From the NCBI GenBank assembly GCA_030673265.1, contig DAOVJK010000045.1, forward strand, positions 1-14,230: a stretch of 14,230 nt of DNA, read 5' to 3'. A program made the position numbers and the translations under genes. The notes under the pieces were generated by a model that searched no databases, was not told the origin of the DNA, and worked only from the letters and a program-made list of their open reading frames with translations. The stretch's first letter is position 1. Each line of letters starts with the position of its first letter. The DNA comes from Pseudomonadota bacterium (GTDB taxonomy: Bacteria > Desulfobacterota > Desulfobulbia > Desulfobulbales > JAGXFP01). This document shows, in pieces, positions 1 to 6,964 of this stretch.

Positions 1-431
1 TCACCCGAGGTTGAGGCAATGGCAACAATCCTACCCCTACGGGCCGACATCATTGATTTAATCAACAATTTACTCACCAGAAAAAAACCGGTCAGGTGAA
101 CACTCAAAACCAGATCCCAGTCATCACGACGCATCATCGCCAGCAGAGAATCCCTGGTAATCCCGGCATTATGGACCAGCCCGTACGGCGTTTCCTCAGC
201 CAGGAGAGGTTCAAGGGCATTATTCATCGCATCTTCATCAGCCACATCAAAGGGGACCAGGACACATTTGCGGCCCAGAGATTCAATCCGGCCGGCGATC
301 TCAGCCGCACCAGCATGGTCGGACCGGTAGTTGAGCCAGATATCGTGGCCACTTCCGGCAAGCCGTAAGGCAACAGCAGCCCCAATCCCTTTACTGGCCC
401 CGGTTATCAATACTGATGTAGATTCAGCCAT
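1..431 (-). CDS. fabG: 3-oxoacyl-ACP reductase (FabG-type SDR), 5' part only
   Basis: NADPH-dependent short-chain dehydrogenase that would reduce the 3-oxo group of an ACP-bound chain after each condensation. Only the first 143 residues are present; the gene runs off the left edge, and FabG is usually about 245 residues. Visible Rossmann features are the cofactor loop TGASKGIG at residues 9-16, an NYRSD segment after strand 2, DVADED, and the VHNAGIT motif equivalent to NNAG. A segment RGRIVAIASTSG, leading to the catalytic Ser region, ends the visible part, so the YxxxK motif lies outside. Two ATG codons are adjacent (434 and 431); the second is preferred because AGAGG lies 5 bases before it. 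The gene lies downstream of the ketosynthase/ACP genes, so a pathway-dedicated reductase is likely, though housekeeping FabG cannot be excluded. It may have its own promoter. Confidence 0.9.
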   Translation of the reverse strand, partial: MAESTSVLITGASKGIGAAVALRLAGSGHDIWLNYRSDHAGAAEIAGRIESLGRKCVLVPFDVADEDAMNNALEPLLAEETPYGLVHNAGITRDSLLAMMRRDDWDLVLSVHLTGFFLVSKLLIKSMMSARRGRIVAIASTSG

Positions 432-452
432 CATGCCCTCTTGATAAGATTC

Positions 453-483
453 ATTATAAAAAAAATCCCGTCCGAGCTGTAAA
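453..483 (-). promoter_or_regulatory. Candidate sigma70-type promoter of the fabG gene
   Basis: On the minus strand there is a perfect TATAAT at 458-453 and a TTTACA (5 of 6 to TTGACA) at 483-478, with a 19-base spacer; TTACAG with an 18-base spacer is an alternative. Transcription would start about 15 bases before the reductase start codon. The spacer contains a T-run just before the -10 element. This would let the reductase be transcribed apart from the upstream operon. It is a prediction from consensus matching only. Confidence 0.4.
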
Positions 484-539
484 CAAGCCACCAGTCCAAC
501 AGGAATCTTTCACTATCACCGCAACTAATTGCCGGAAAA

Positions 540-1676
540 TCAATAAGCCCTTAGGGCCTTTTTCGCATAGCCACGAATTTTTTTATTCTTGGCTTCCTTG
601 GCTATTTTCCGGATAGTTTCCTTGTATTGAGGCAAGACCGGCGCCGCCAGCGCCTTTACCATCCAGGCTACGGCATCTGAATGATGTCGATCACGTGGTT
701 TTTCGTTATACATACCCAGCAAGATCTTTTCAAGGGCATCAAAAACAACAGGATCGGTCACCCTGTTGCGGATGATCTTTTTGGCCCCCCATACTTTATC
801 CTTGAGATTGTTGGACTGTAGCCGGTTAATATAATCCGCAGCTTTAAGCGGCGCCCGACGGGAAGCCCGTCTTCTGGTAGTGGGGGGTACGTAGACCTCA
901 TCGGTGATGGGGGTCAGCGGCCCGGAAATGCTCTTGACCATCTGGCCCACGGCTATAGCAGCGCCGGAAGATTCTTCGGTGATGGTCGCACCGGCAATCT
1001 TTTTTGAGACCCTGACAATCTTTATTTTACCGGTCTGGATCATCTCCACATCAAGAACTTCACCGGTTTTGGGATGCTTGATAACTGCCCCTTCCTTAAA
1101 AACCATGAACTCCATCTCAGGCTTGACTCCGGTCCTCTTGCCAAGATCGATGGATAAAGAGTCTCCTTGCCTGTGAACGACATAACCTTCCAGGGGAAAG
1201 TTCTTGATAATCTTGTCAGACATCTGGACGATCAGACTCTGCAGACTGGTAGATGCGGTGCTCTTGACGTTCTCGGCTGCAATTATCGAGGCGGTTTCAA
1301 CATCGATGATCCGGGCATTAACCTCCAGCACCCCCTGCAGCTTCATGACCGACCCGGAAATAATAATCTTTACCCCGAGGATTTTGCCAAGCTCGGTGGC
1401 GCTACTCTCGTCAACTATACCGCTGATCCCCATTTTCTGTTCATTGAGGAGCTTCTTTAACATAGCCCGTTCCACCACGTCAAAGCGGCCTTCCTTAACC
1501 AGGGCGGTAATAAACCACTCCGCCACGATTGAGCCCATATCCTTGGTCTCGTAACCTTCACCCTGCAACTGGAAATCAAGAACAGCAATCTTGGTCTTCT
1601 TGAAATCAGCTTCAGCCGTAAACGGCAGAGCAACCAGCAACATGAGTCCCGTTATCAGGGCAATAACTTTTTTCAC
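540..1676 (-). CDS. FlgO/CsgG-like periplasmic protein with helical C-terminal extension
   Basis: Exported protein of about 378 residues with a signal peptide at residues 1-24 (MKKVIALITG, hydrophobic core, then FTAEA). Residues 28-160 resemble the FlgO/CsgG/LpoB alpha/beta fold: KIAVLDFQ, a segment on low-abundance or regulated activity ending VVERAMLKKLL, LGVKIIISGSV, then ARIIDVETASII. Residues 165-250 form a beta-rich segment (DLGKRTGVKPEMEFMVFKEG) like the C-terminal part of FlgT-type proteins. Residues 275-378 are Lys/Arg-rich and helical, reminiscent of HEAT-like repeats, and are not usual for FlgO. The start is one of two tandem GTG codons; the second (1676) is chosen because AGGAG lies 7 bases upstream. 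The gene follows the FlgT-like gene by 65 bases. No lipobox was seen, unlike classical CsgG or FlgO. The family assignment is good, the actual role here unknown. Confidence 0.75.
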   Translation of the reverse strand: MKKVIALITGLMLLVALPFTAEADFKKTKIAVLDFQLQGEGYETKDMGSIVAEWFITALVKEGRFDVVERAMLKKLLNEQKMGISGIVDESSATELGKILGVKIIISGSVMKLQGVLEVNARIIDVETASIIAAENVKSTASTSLQSLIVQMSDKIIKNFPLEGYVVHRQGDSLSIDLGKRTGVKPEMEFMVFKEGAVIKHPKTGEVLDVEMIQTGKIKIVRVSKKIAGATITEESSGAAIAVGQMVKSISGPLTPITDEVYVPPTTRRRASRRAPLKAADYINRLQSNNLKDKVWGAKKIIRNRVTDPVVFDALEKILLGMYNEKPRDRHHSDAVAWMVKALAAPVLPQYKETIRKIAKEAKNKKIRGYAKKALRAY

Positions 1677-1741
1677 CACAAATCTCCTGTTTTCTATGTT
1701 TAAGCCCGAAATCTTATCTGAAAGACACCGGCTAACAACTA

Positions 1742-2851
1742 CTACTGAAGTTTTATTTTGATCTGGCTACCGGCAATATCAATGACTGACAGCTTCCTGC
1801 CATTAACAGTCTTACCGTCAATGCTATCGGCAAAAGCGTCGGTATTACCTCGGAAAACTACGGAAAGTTTTAATTTACCACCACCAAAGCCTCTTTTACT
1901 CACCGAAGAGACCTCAAGACCCTTGATCAGCTTCTGCACTGCCTTCTGGGTCTTGTAATCCGGGACATTGGTTACCGTAACCTCAAGGGTCATGCCATTA
2001 TTGACCATGTCCTGAAAAGCAGCGATAATCTTTTCAAAGAGTTTGTTGTCCATCAGCTTGCGGGCCGCTTTTTCCGAAGCCTTCTCCATGGCAGAGTCAA
2101 CGGAGATATGTGCGGCTGCGCCCCTGGCTGATTTAGAAGCAATTATCCGGGCATTTGAACAATTAATAACCTTGGCGGTGATATTAGCCTGCCCGGATAC
2201 CATGCCGACATCACCAAGCATTTCATTATTTGCGGAACTTTTTATAACCTTACCGACAACAACAAATTCAGCGCCATTGGCAGCGCCAAGCTGGGCGGCG
2301 GCCACCGGATCACCTTCGGTTGCTTTGCGGATCAAGGCCTCATCTTTATCCATTAAGGCTGCCACCGCAGCCGCATCTACCAGTTCAAATTCTTTTTCGT
2401 TCAGAAAATCGAGGATCGCTGTTTCCGCAGCATTGCCGTTCTCTTCAGAGATCAAGACCATCATCCGCGGTTTATCCATAGATTCAAGGAGAATTTTCAA
2501 AGCCACCAGATCCTGCTTGATACTGGCCATTGAGACGACCGCGCTGATTTTAACCTGGAAAGTGTCCCCATCCTGGGACTCGGCAAGAATCTTGTAGCTT
2601 TTCACCGCCCCGACGGTTCTGGTCAGAATCATGTCTTTCTGCAGCATGAAGTTTTTAACTTCTGTCTCGGAAATCAGAAACGTGCCGATGCCACTGCTTA
2701 CCGCTTCACGTTTGGCCTGAAGCAGAGCATCATTTTTCGAGATTCCGTAGCCGTCAGCCTCGACGGAAATATCCCCTTCCGGACCAGTGGCCAAAACAGG
2801 CATAGCCATCAAAAGGATTACGACCATCGCCGCTAAAATTCTTATCTTCAC
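1742..2851 (-). CDS. FlgT-like periplasmic protein
   Basis: Exported protein of about 369 residues with a signal peptide (MKIRILAAMVVILLMAMPVLA, mature part starting near TGPEGD). The first mature domain, about residues 25-115, has the pattern of the FlgT N-terminal domain: VEADGYGISKNDALLQAKREAV, then VKNFML and a beta strand FQVKISAVV. A middle domain, about 125-265, has a FlgO/CsgG-like pattern (MMVLISEENGN, ALMDKDEAL, GAEFVVVGKVI, TAKVINCSNARII). The last part (LEVTVTNVP onward) contains LKLSVVFRGNTDAFADSI. The start is GTG at 2851, with GGAGG 5 bases before it; a GTG 12 bases earlier overlaps that ribosome-binding site and is less likely. In Vibrio, FlgT and FlgO build flagellar basal-body rings. 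No flagellar gene is in this window, so a role in an envelope complex linked to the lipid genes is inferred. Confidence 0.7.
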   Translation of the reverse strand: MKIRILAAMVVILLMAMPVLATGPEGDISVEADGYGISKNDALLQAKREAVSSGIGTFLISETEVKNFMLQKDMILTRTVGAVKSYKILAESQDGDTFQVKISAVVSMASIKQDLVALKILLESMDKPRMMVLISEENGNAAETAILDFLNEKEFELVDAAAVAALMDKDEALIRKATEGDPVAAAQLGAANGAEFVVVGKVIKSSANNEMLGDVGMVSGQANITAKVINCSNARIIASKSARGAAAHISVDSAMEKASEKAARKLMDNKLFEKIIAAFQDMVNNGMTLEVTVTNVPDYKTQKAVQKLIKGLEVSSVSKRGFGGGKLKLSVVFRGNTDAFADSIDGKTVNGRKLSVIDIAGSQIKIKLQ

Positions 2852-2946
2852 TCTATCCTCCACACCGAAGCCATTGATTTAAACTGCCGCTCTCTCGATT
2901 AATCCCAAGGTATACTACATTTGCAGACAAGATCAAAAAGTTCGCA

Positions 2947-3555
2947 TCAGTCAACTATCGTTGCGACATTACCCTGACGATTGAAACTGATCTTAATCTT
3001 ATCAAAGCGATTCTGCCAATAATACCAGTCGCGGGCCTTCATAATATCTTTACGGTTAGCGAACTCTGGTGGGTAGCCGTTGGCAATAAGGACCCCTGTT
3101 CGGCTCATTCCGGGCAGCGCTCTGCCCTCATAGATGCCATCCTGATCCAATTCAGAAAGGCCTGTCACCTGTACTCGCAAAATATCAATATCTCTGACAA
3201 AAACACGCTGGAGATGGTCTTTTAAATTAACCGCCAGCCTGGTCCTCCCGGAAAACCAGTAATTCCAGGTCAAACCCGTTTCAACCTCCCTGAATGACAA
3301 ATAATTTCGCTGGATCTTGACGATCTGTATTTCCGAACCCCAGGGAATCAGCCCCCCCGAAAGTTGGTAGTTTACCGAATAAACTTTTCTCCGGGCCCCA
3401 TCGCCATGGAGATTGTGAGCCAGATAGTATGATTGCCCCTCCATATCAAGCAACGCTATGGCATCGGCTGGCAAAGCGCCTTTGGCTTCAGCGCTGGCGA
3501 TACAGGTAAAAAAAGCACAAATGATAACCGCGAAAACAGCAACTGCTCTTTTCAT
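2947..3555 (-). CDS. Periplasmic protein with BamE/SmpA-like C-terminal segment
   Basis: Protein of 202 residues. The signal peptide is at about residues 1-24 (MKRAVAVFAVIICAFFTCIASA, AXA-type cleavage sites). The mature N-terminal half is beta-strand-rich (ALLDMEGQSYYLAHNL, YQLSGGLIPWGSEIQIVKIQ). Residues about 144-202 resemble the small BamE/SmpA-OmlA fold: GMSRTGVLIANGYPP, then WYYWQNRFDKIKISF and a final GNVATIVD strand. There is no lipobox, so it is probably soluble in the periplasm. The start at 3555 is preferred over an ATG at 3570 because GAGG lies 7 bases upstream of 3555 and the earlier ATG precedes that site. It sits 38 bases after the second ketosynthase-like gene, hence probably in the same operon. 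The exact function is unknown; the BamE-like reading is by eye. Confidence 0.6.
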   Translation of the reverse strand: MKRAVAVFAVIICAFFTCIASAEAKGALPADAIALLDMEGQSYYLAHNLHGDGARRKVYSVNYQLSGGLIPWGSEIQIVKIQRNYLSFREVETGLTWNYWFSGRTRLAVNLKDHLQRVFVRDIDILRVQVTGLSELDQDGIYEGRALPGMSRTGVLIANGYPPEFANRKDIMKARDWYYWQNRFDKIKISFNRQGNVATIVD

Positions 3556-3593
3556 TTCTGTACCTCGCATACATAAAAGGTCAAGTTCTCAGA

Positions 3594-4394
3594 CTATCTA
3601 TCCAGATTGATCTCAGCCAACCCGAATGAGGCCTTGATCGACCAGCAGTTGCTCAGCTGGGGCAATTTATCGAACGACATAACCGCCTCACTCAAAGCTG
3701 ACACATAAGCCATCGGGTGACGAGCTAGTTCAGACACCGCTCCGCAGCCAGTCAAGGTCTCGCCCCGTCTGGTAAGCAAATCAGCCGGCTCAACTTCAAA
3801 CTCTTTAATATTAATCCCCTGCAGGCGGCAAAAACCTTTGGCCGCTCCGGCAGGCTCCAGTACCCAGGCAACCGCACTTCTCTCCCAGGGCACCGTCTCA
3901 ACCTGGAAAAACCGCCGATAGGCATCAGCCAGTAAGGCGCTATAGGTCTCAACGCCAATCACCACCGCCCGACCGATTCGCCCGGAAGCCACCGCCAACC
4001 GGGCCTCTTCCATCGCGATAAGAAAGGGCCAGCCGTAATTGGTTATAGTCATGGCCGGGCCTCTGATATCCAGGAGTCGCGCCACATAGCCTGCAGCTGC
4101 GTTATAGACCGAATGGGAAAAAAGGGTGGGCGAAATATGGCCCTCACCGTCATCAATCAATGAGCCCAGCGATTCGAAATTAGTTTCCAGAGGTCCAAAA
4201 GCCGTACCGATAAACACCCCAACCTCTTCAGGTTGCAATTTATCGGCAGGAAGCCTGGATACCGCAGCGAAAGCACTGACCACCGCCATCTGGATGAAGG
4301 CGTCAGCCCGTCTGAGGTCACGGACAAGCTCATCCGGGACCACATAGTCCCGGGGTAACTGCTCAATTGCCGAAACAATAACAGGAACATTCAT
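3594..4394 (-). CDS. Ketosynthase-like protein without active-site Cys (chain-length-factor-like)
   Basis: Protein of 266 residues that aligns with the N-terminal part of beta-ketoacyl synthases (Ketoacyl-synt_2-like). Shared blocks are VGVFIGTAFGPLETNFES, ISPTLFSHSVYNAAAGYVARLL and GPAMTITNYGWPFLIAMEEA. Aligned with the neighbouring complete ketosynthase (GPSAVITNACASGTDAI), the nucleophilic Cys position holds Gly121. The two catalytic His motifs are also absent, and the protein is much shorter than the usual 410 or so residues. It therefore should not condense chains by itself; a structural or chain-length-factor role beside the complete ketosynthase is inferred. The start ATG at 4394 overlaps the ketosynthase stop (ATGA), implying translational coupling and a 1:1 partner. 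A longer in-frame start at 4460 would lie inside the upstream gene and is rejected. Confidence 0.85.
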   Translation of the reverse strand: MNVPVIVSAIEQLPRDYVVPDELVRDLRRADAFIQMAVVSAFAAVSRLPADKLQPEEVGVFIGTAFGPLETNFESLGSLIDDGEGHISPTLFSHSVYNAAAGYVARLLDIRGPAMTITNYGWPFLIAMEEARLAVASGRIGRAVVIGVETYSALLADAYRRFFQVETVPWERSAVAWVLEPAGAAKGFCRLQGINIKEFEVEPADLLTRRGETLTGCGAVSELARHPMAYVSALSEAVMSFDKLPQLSNCWSIKASFGLAEINLDR

Positions 4395-5653
4395 GGCGCT
4401 GCCTCCAAAATCAGGGCGGAGTTGCCGCCGCCGAAGGCCAGCGATTGGGAGATTCCCCAAGATCCGTGCAACTGCCTGTTTTCTGTCTGGATCACCGGCA
4501 ACAACGATAATTCCGGATCAGGTTCAAGGCAACCGACCGTTCCCGGAGTCTGTCCAGCCCTCAAGGCCATCAGCGTAAAAATAGCTTCAATTCCGCCAGC
4601 CGCGCCGAGGGTATGACCGGTAATCCCCTTGGTAGAAACAACCACCAGCTCTGCTGTTTTCGGGAAAATCGCGGCCAGAGCGGCAGTTTCGGCCCTGTCG
4701 TTTGCCTTGGTGCCGGTTCCATGGGCATTGATCAAGGCTGGCACCAGCTTAACATCTCCGCAATCACGCAGGGCCTGGCGAAGGGCCGCCTTAAGCCCCC
4801 GACCTTCCGGATGGGGAGCGGTAGGATGCCAGGCATCCGCCGCACTACCGTAACCCCGCACCCACCCTAAGGGTCGGCATTGACGTGTGGCTGACTCATC
4901 CTGTCGTTCGAGGACCACCACGCCAGCCCCTTCACCAAGATTAAGGCCCTTCCTGTCCGCGTTGAAAGGCCGACAAGGATTCTTATCGCCAAGCATTAAA
5001 CTGACAAAACCATTGTAGGCCACCCGGGATAATTCATCGGCCCCACCGGCTATGGCAATATCACACTGGCCGCTGGCCAGCCAGTTACGGGCAACTCCTA
5101 TCGCATCAGTCCCGGAGGCACAGGCATTGGTGATCACCGCTGAGGGCCCGCTGGTCCCCAAAATCCGGTGCATGGCCGAGGCCACATTACCAGCCAGATA
5201 AAATTGAACCGGGCCAAGATCCGGTTCAAGACCGCTTCGCCAGGCCGAATAATATTCTTCGTTATGGAACGTACATCCGACCGTGGTTCCCAGGACAATC
5301 CCGACCCGCACAGAGCGAAGGTAATCTGCCGAAACACCTGCCTGCTGCAAAGCTTCAGCCGCCGCACTGCAGGTCAGCAACACGGTGCGACTGACCGACT
5401 CTTGCTTAAATCCCGGCGCTGTCTCAGCCACCAGTAACCGGGCCGACTCGGAAAAACAGTTCGCAGGAGCGGCAAAAACCGGATAATCAAGAATAGTTTT
5501 AAAAAGATACTCAGGCACGGGATGACAGTTGATAACCGTCTGGGCAAGGTTCTGCCAGAGGCTATTTACATCCGTACCCCCACCAGACATACAGCCCATG
5601 CCAGTCACTGCTACCGGGGCTAAGGGAGATCCTTTATCGATTCTGCCATCCAT
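4391..5653 (-). CDS. Beta-ketoacyl-ACP synthase II type (FabF-like)
   Basis: Condensing enzyme of 420 residues, the normal length for KAS I/II. It would catalyse decarboxylative Claisen condensation of malonyl-ACP with an acyl-ACP. The full catalytic triad is visible: Cys178 in TNACASGTD, His311 in NAHGTGTKAND and His347 in KGITGHTLGAAGG, plus the C-terminal FGGGNSALIL glycine loop. The N-terminus (VAVTGMGCMSGGG) matches the family. The gene lies 33 bases after the ACP and overlaps the next gene, a Cys-less ketosynthase homologue, at an ATGA. The arrangement resembles KS/CLF pairs of type II polyketide and aryl-polyene systems. With an adjacent dedicated ACP and FabG it is more likely a specialised pathway enzyme than housekeeping FabF. 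The substrate is unknown. Confidence 0.93.
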   Translation of the reverse strand: MDGRIDKGSPLAPVAVTGMGCMSGGGTDVNSLWQNLAQTVINCHPVPEYLFKTILDYPVFAAPANCFSESARLLVAETAPGFKQESVSRTVLLTCSAAAEALQQAGVSADYLRSVRVGIVLGTTVGCTFHNEEYYSAWRSGLEPDLGPVQFYLAGNVASAMHRILGTSGPSAVITNACASGTDAIGVARNWLASGQCDIAIAGGADELSRVAYNGFVSLMLGDKNPCRPFNADRKGLNLGEGAGVVVLERQDESATRQCRPLGWVRGYGSAADAWHPTAPHPEGRGLKAALRQALRDCGDVKLVPALINAHGTGTKANDRAETAALAAIFPKTAELVVVSTKGITGHTLGAAGGIEAIFTLMALRAGQTPGTVGCLEPDPELSLLPVIQTENRQLHGSWGISQSLAFGGGNSALILEAAP

Positions 5654-5686
5654 AGTGATTTATCCGGCTACCAAGTTACTGAAAGA

Positions 5687-5944
5687 TTATTTGCTGCGAC
5701 TGGCCGTAATGAACTCGGCCAAAGTATTTATTGATTTAAATGCGGCCTGTCCCTCATCCATGTCTTCAATCTGAACATCGAAATGTTTCTGAACCAAAAC
5801 CACCAGTTCGACCGCATCTAAGGAGTCAAGACCAAGACCCTCTTCAAAAAGCGGGGCATTGTCATCAATTTCACTTGGTTCAATGCCCTGCAGTTTCAAA
5901 TCACGGACAACCATTTCCTTAATCTGCTCTTTTAATTCTTGCAT
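5687..5944 (-). CDS. Acyl carrier protein
   Basis: Protein of 85 residues, acidic and helical, with the phosphopantetheine attachment motif GLDSLDAVEL and the modified Ser at residue 41. It would carry the growing chain as a 4'-phosphopantetheine thioester between the neighbouring ketosynthase, reductase and acyltransferase. Typical ACP features are the N-terminal helix (QELKEQIKEMVVRDL), the loop IDDNAPLFEEGLGLD, helix 2 starting at the Ser, and the third helix leading into TLAEFI. A GGAG lies about 11 bases before the ATG, with AGAAAG nearer. It is separated from the upstream acyltransferase by about 109 bases, more than the other gaps, so an internal promoter is possible. It resembles the specialised ACPs of aryl-polyene-type loci rather than housekeeping AcpP in sequence, but this is a judgement by eye. 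Confidence 0.93.
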   Translation of the reverse strand: MQELKEQIKEMVVRDLKLQGIEPSEIDDNAPLFEEGLGLDSLDAVELVVLVQKHFDVQIEDMDEGQAAFKSINTLAEFITASRSK

Positions 5945-6053
5945 TTAACTTTCTTCTCCGTAGCTAATGATGGCATTACGATCTTGCTATGCCCTTTGGG
6001 TATTTATGTCGATAACCTAATAAATCAATTTACCAGTCTAATTCAATTTAATT

Positions 6054-6950
6054 TCATTGCCGCCAAAAATCGAAAAAATTATACCATTGGTAGGGATACT
6101 CCATAACGTACTCCTCCAGAGACTTCACAAAACGCCCGGTCCAGCGCACAACATCTTCTTGACGATTCTGACGATCACCGGTCTCCGGATAAAAAACATC
6201 CCATAATCTCATGGTATAGTTCCGCCGCCCGGTCTTGGCCGCCAACATGATAGCCACCGGTGCCCCGGTTGCCGCCGCCAGACTATAAGCAGCCGATGGG
6301 AATCGCACCTTATCGCCCAGGAATGTTACCTCGGCAGAAGGTCCGCCAGCATAGCGATCACCCATTATCGTGACGACCTCTCCTCGCTGCAGGGCTGCCG
6401 TGGATTCAATCATGCCCCCCATAAAGCCATCAGTATTGATTATATTAAACGGCATCGGTTCCTTGCGCAGATCAAAATAATGTTTGGCAACCGCTTCCTG
6501 TTCATAGTGCATCAATGAGTTCACCGACACCTTAAACCCGCAGATATGGGCAAATGCAGTCTGCCAATTACCGACATGGGCGACAAGTAACACCAGTCCT
6601 TTACCCTTACCGACCAGTTCATGCAACTCATCATTGCCAATCAGCTCCCCATCAAGGCAAGCCCCCCGACGCAGTCCCAGCCAGCCGCGATCAACCAGAA
6701 CCTGTCCGAAAGAATGGACCAGGCGATAGGTATCAAGCCAAAGTTGAACCGGTCCGTGCTCAGGAAAACGGCGTTCCATGTAATAGGCGACATTACGGTG
6801 GATTTTTCTGCTGAAGAGCAGGTAGGTGAAAATCACCGGCTTTAACAGCAGATAAGCCCCGATCTGGCCGAAAATCAGCAGAATTGCGTAAAATATATTG
6901 TGCCCCAAGGCCTCAAGAAAACGCAACGGAGCGCGACGGTTAGAACTCAC
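6054..6950 (-). CDS. LpxL/HtrB-family acyltransferase with HX4Q in place of HX4E
   Basis: Membrane-associated acyltransferase of 298 residues, the normal family length. It has an N-terminal hydrophobic segment (about 19-46, FYAILLIFGQIGAYLLL). The conserved block LLVAHVGNWQTA at 122-132 is the family catalytic H-X4-D/E motif, but here it reads His125 ... Gln130. A second conserved block GDRYAGG (197-203), then RFPSAAYSLAAATGAPVA and the C-terminal YPYQWYNFFDFW, match the family. The start is GTG at 6950 with GGAG 5 bases upstream, 14 bases after the glycosyltransferase stop; a longer frame to 7115 overlaps that gene and is rejected. Acyl-ACP or acyl chain transfer onto a lipid or sugar acceptor is the expected role, using the neighbouring ACP. 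Whether Gln130 allows catalysis is unclear; it may be a subfamily variant. Confidence 0.85.
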   Translation of the reverse strand: MSSNRRAPLRFLEALGHNIFYAILLIFGQIGAYLLLKPVIFTYLLFSRKIHRNVAYYMERRFPEHGPVQLWLDTYRLVHSFGQVLVDRGWLGLRRGACLDGELIGNDELHELVGKGKGLVLLVAHVGNWQTAFAHICGFKVSVNSLMHYEQEAVAKHYFDLRKEPMPFNIINTDGFMGGMIESTAALQRGEVVTIMGDRYAGGPSAEVTFLGDKVRFPSAAYSLAAATGAPVAIMLAAKTGRRNYTMRLWDVFYPETGDRQNRQEDVVRWTGRFVKSLEEYVMEYPYQWYNFFDFWRQ

Positions 6951-6964
6951 TTTTTCTCCAACGA

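Noticed and set aside
458..470. T8 run in the FlgO-fabG gap as a rho-independent terminator
   Set aside because: No GC-rich hairpin directly precedes it on the minus strand; it fits better as the AT-rich spacer of a promoter.
4395..4460. Longer N-terminus for the Cys-less ketosynthase-like protein
   Set aside because: It would lie inside the 3' end of the complete ketosynthase gene and reads as a basic non-family sequence; the ATGA overlap start is better.
5945..6053. Extra small gene between the acyltransferase and ACP
   Set aside because: The AT-rich 109-base gap shows no open frame with a start, ribosome-binding site and protein-like content.
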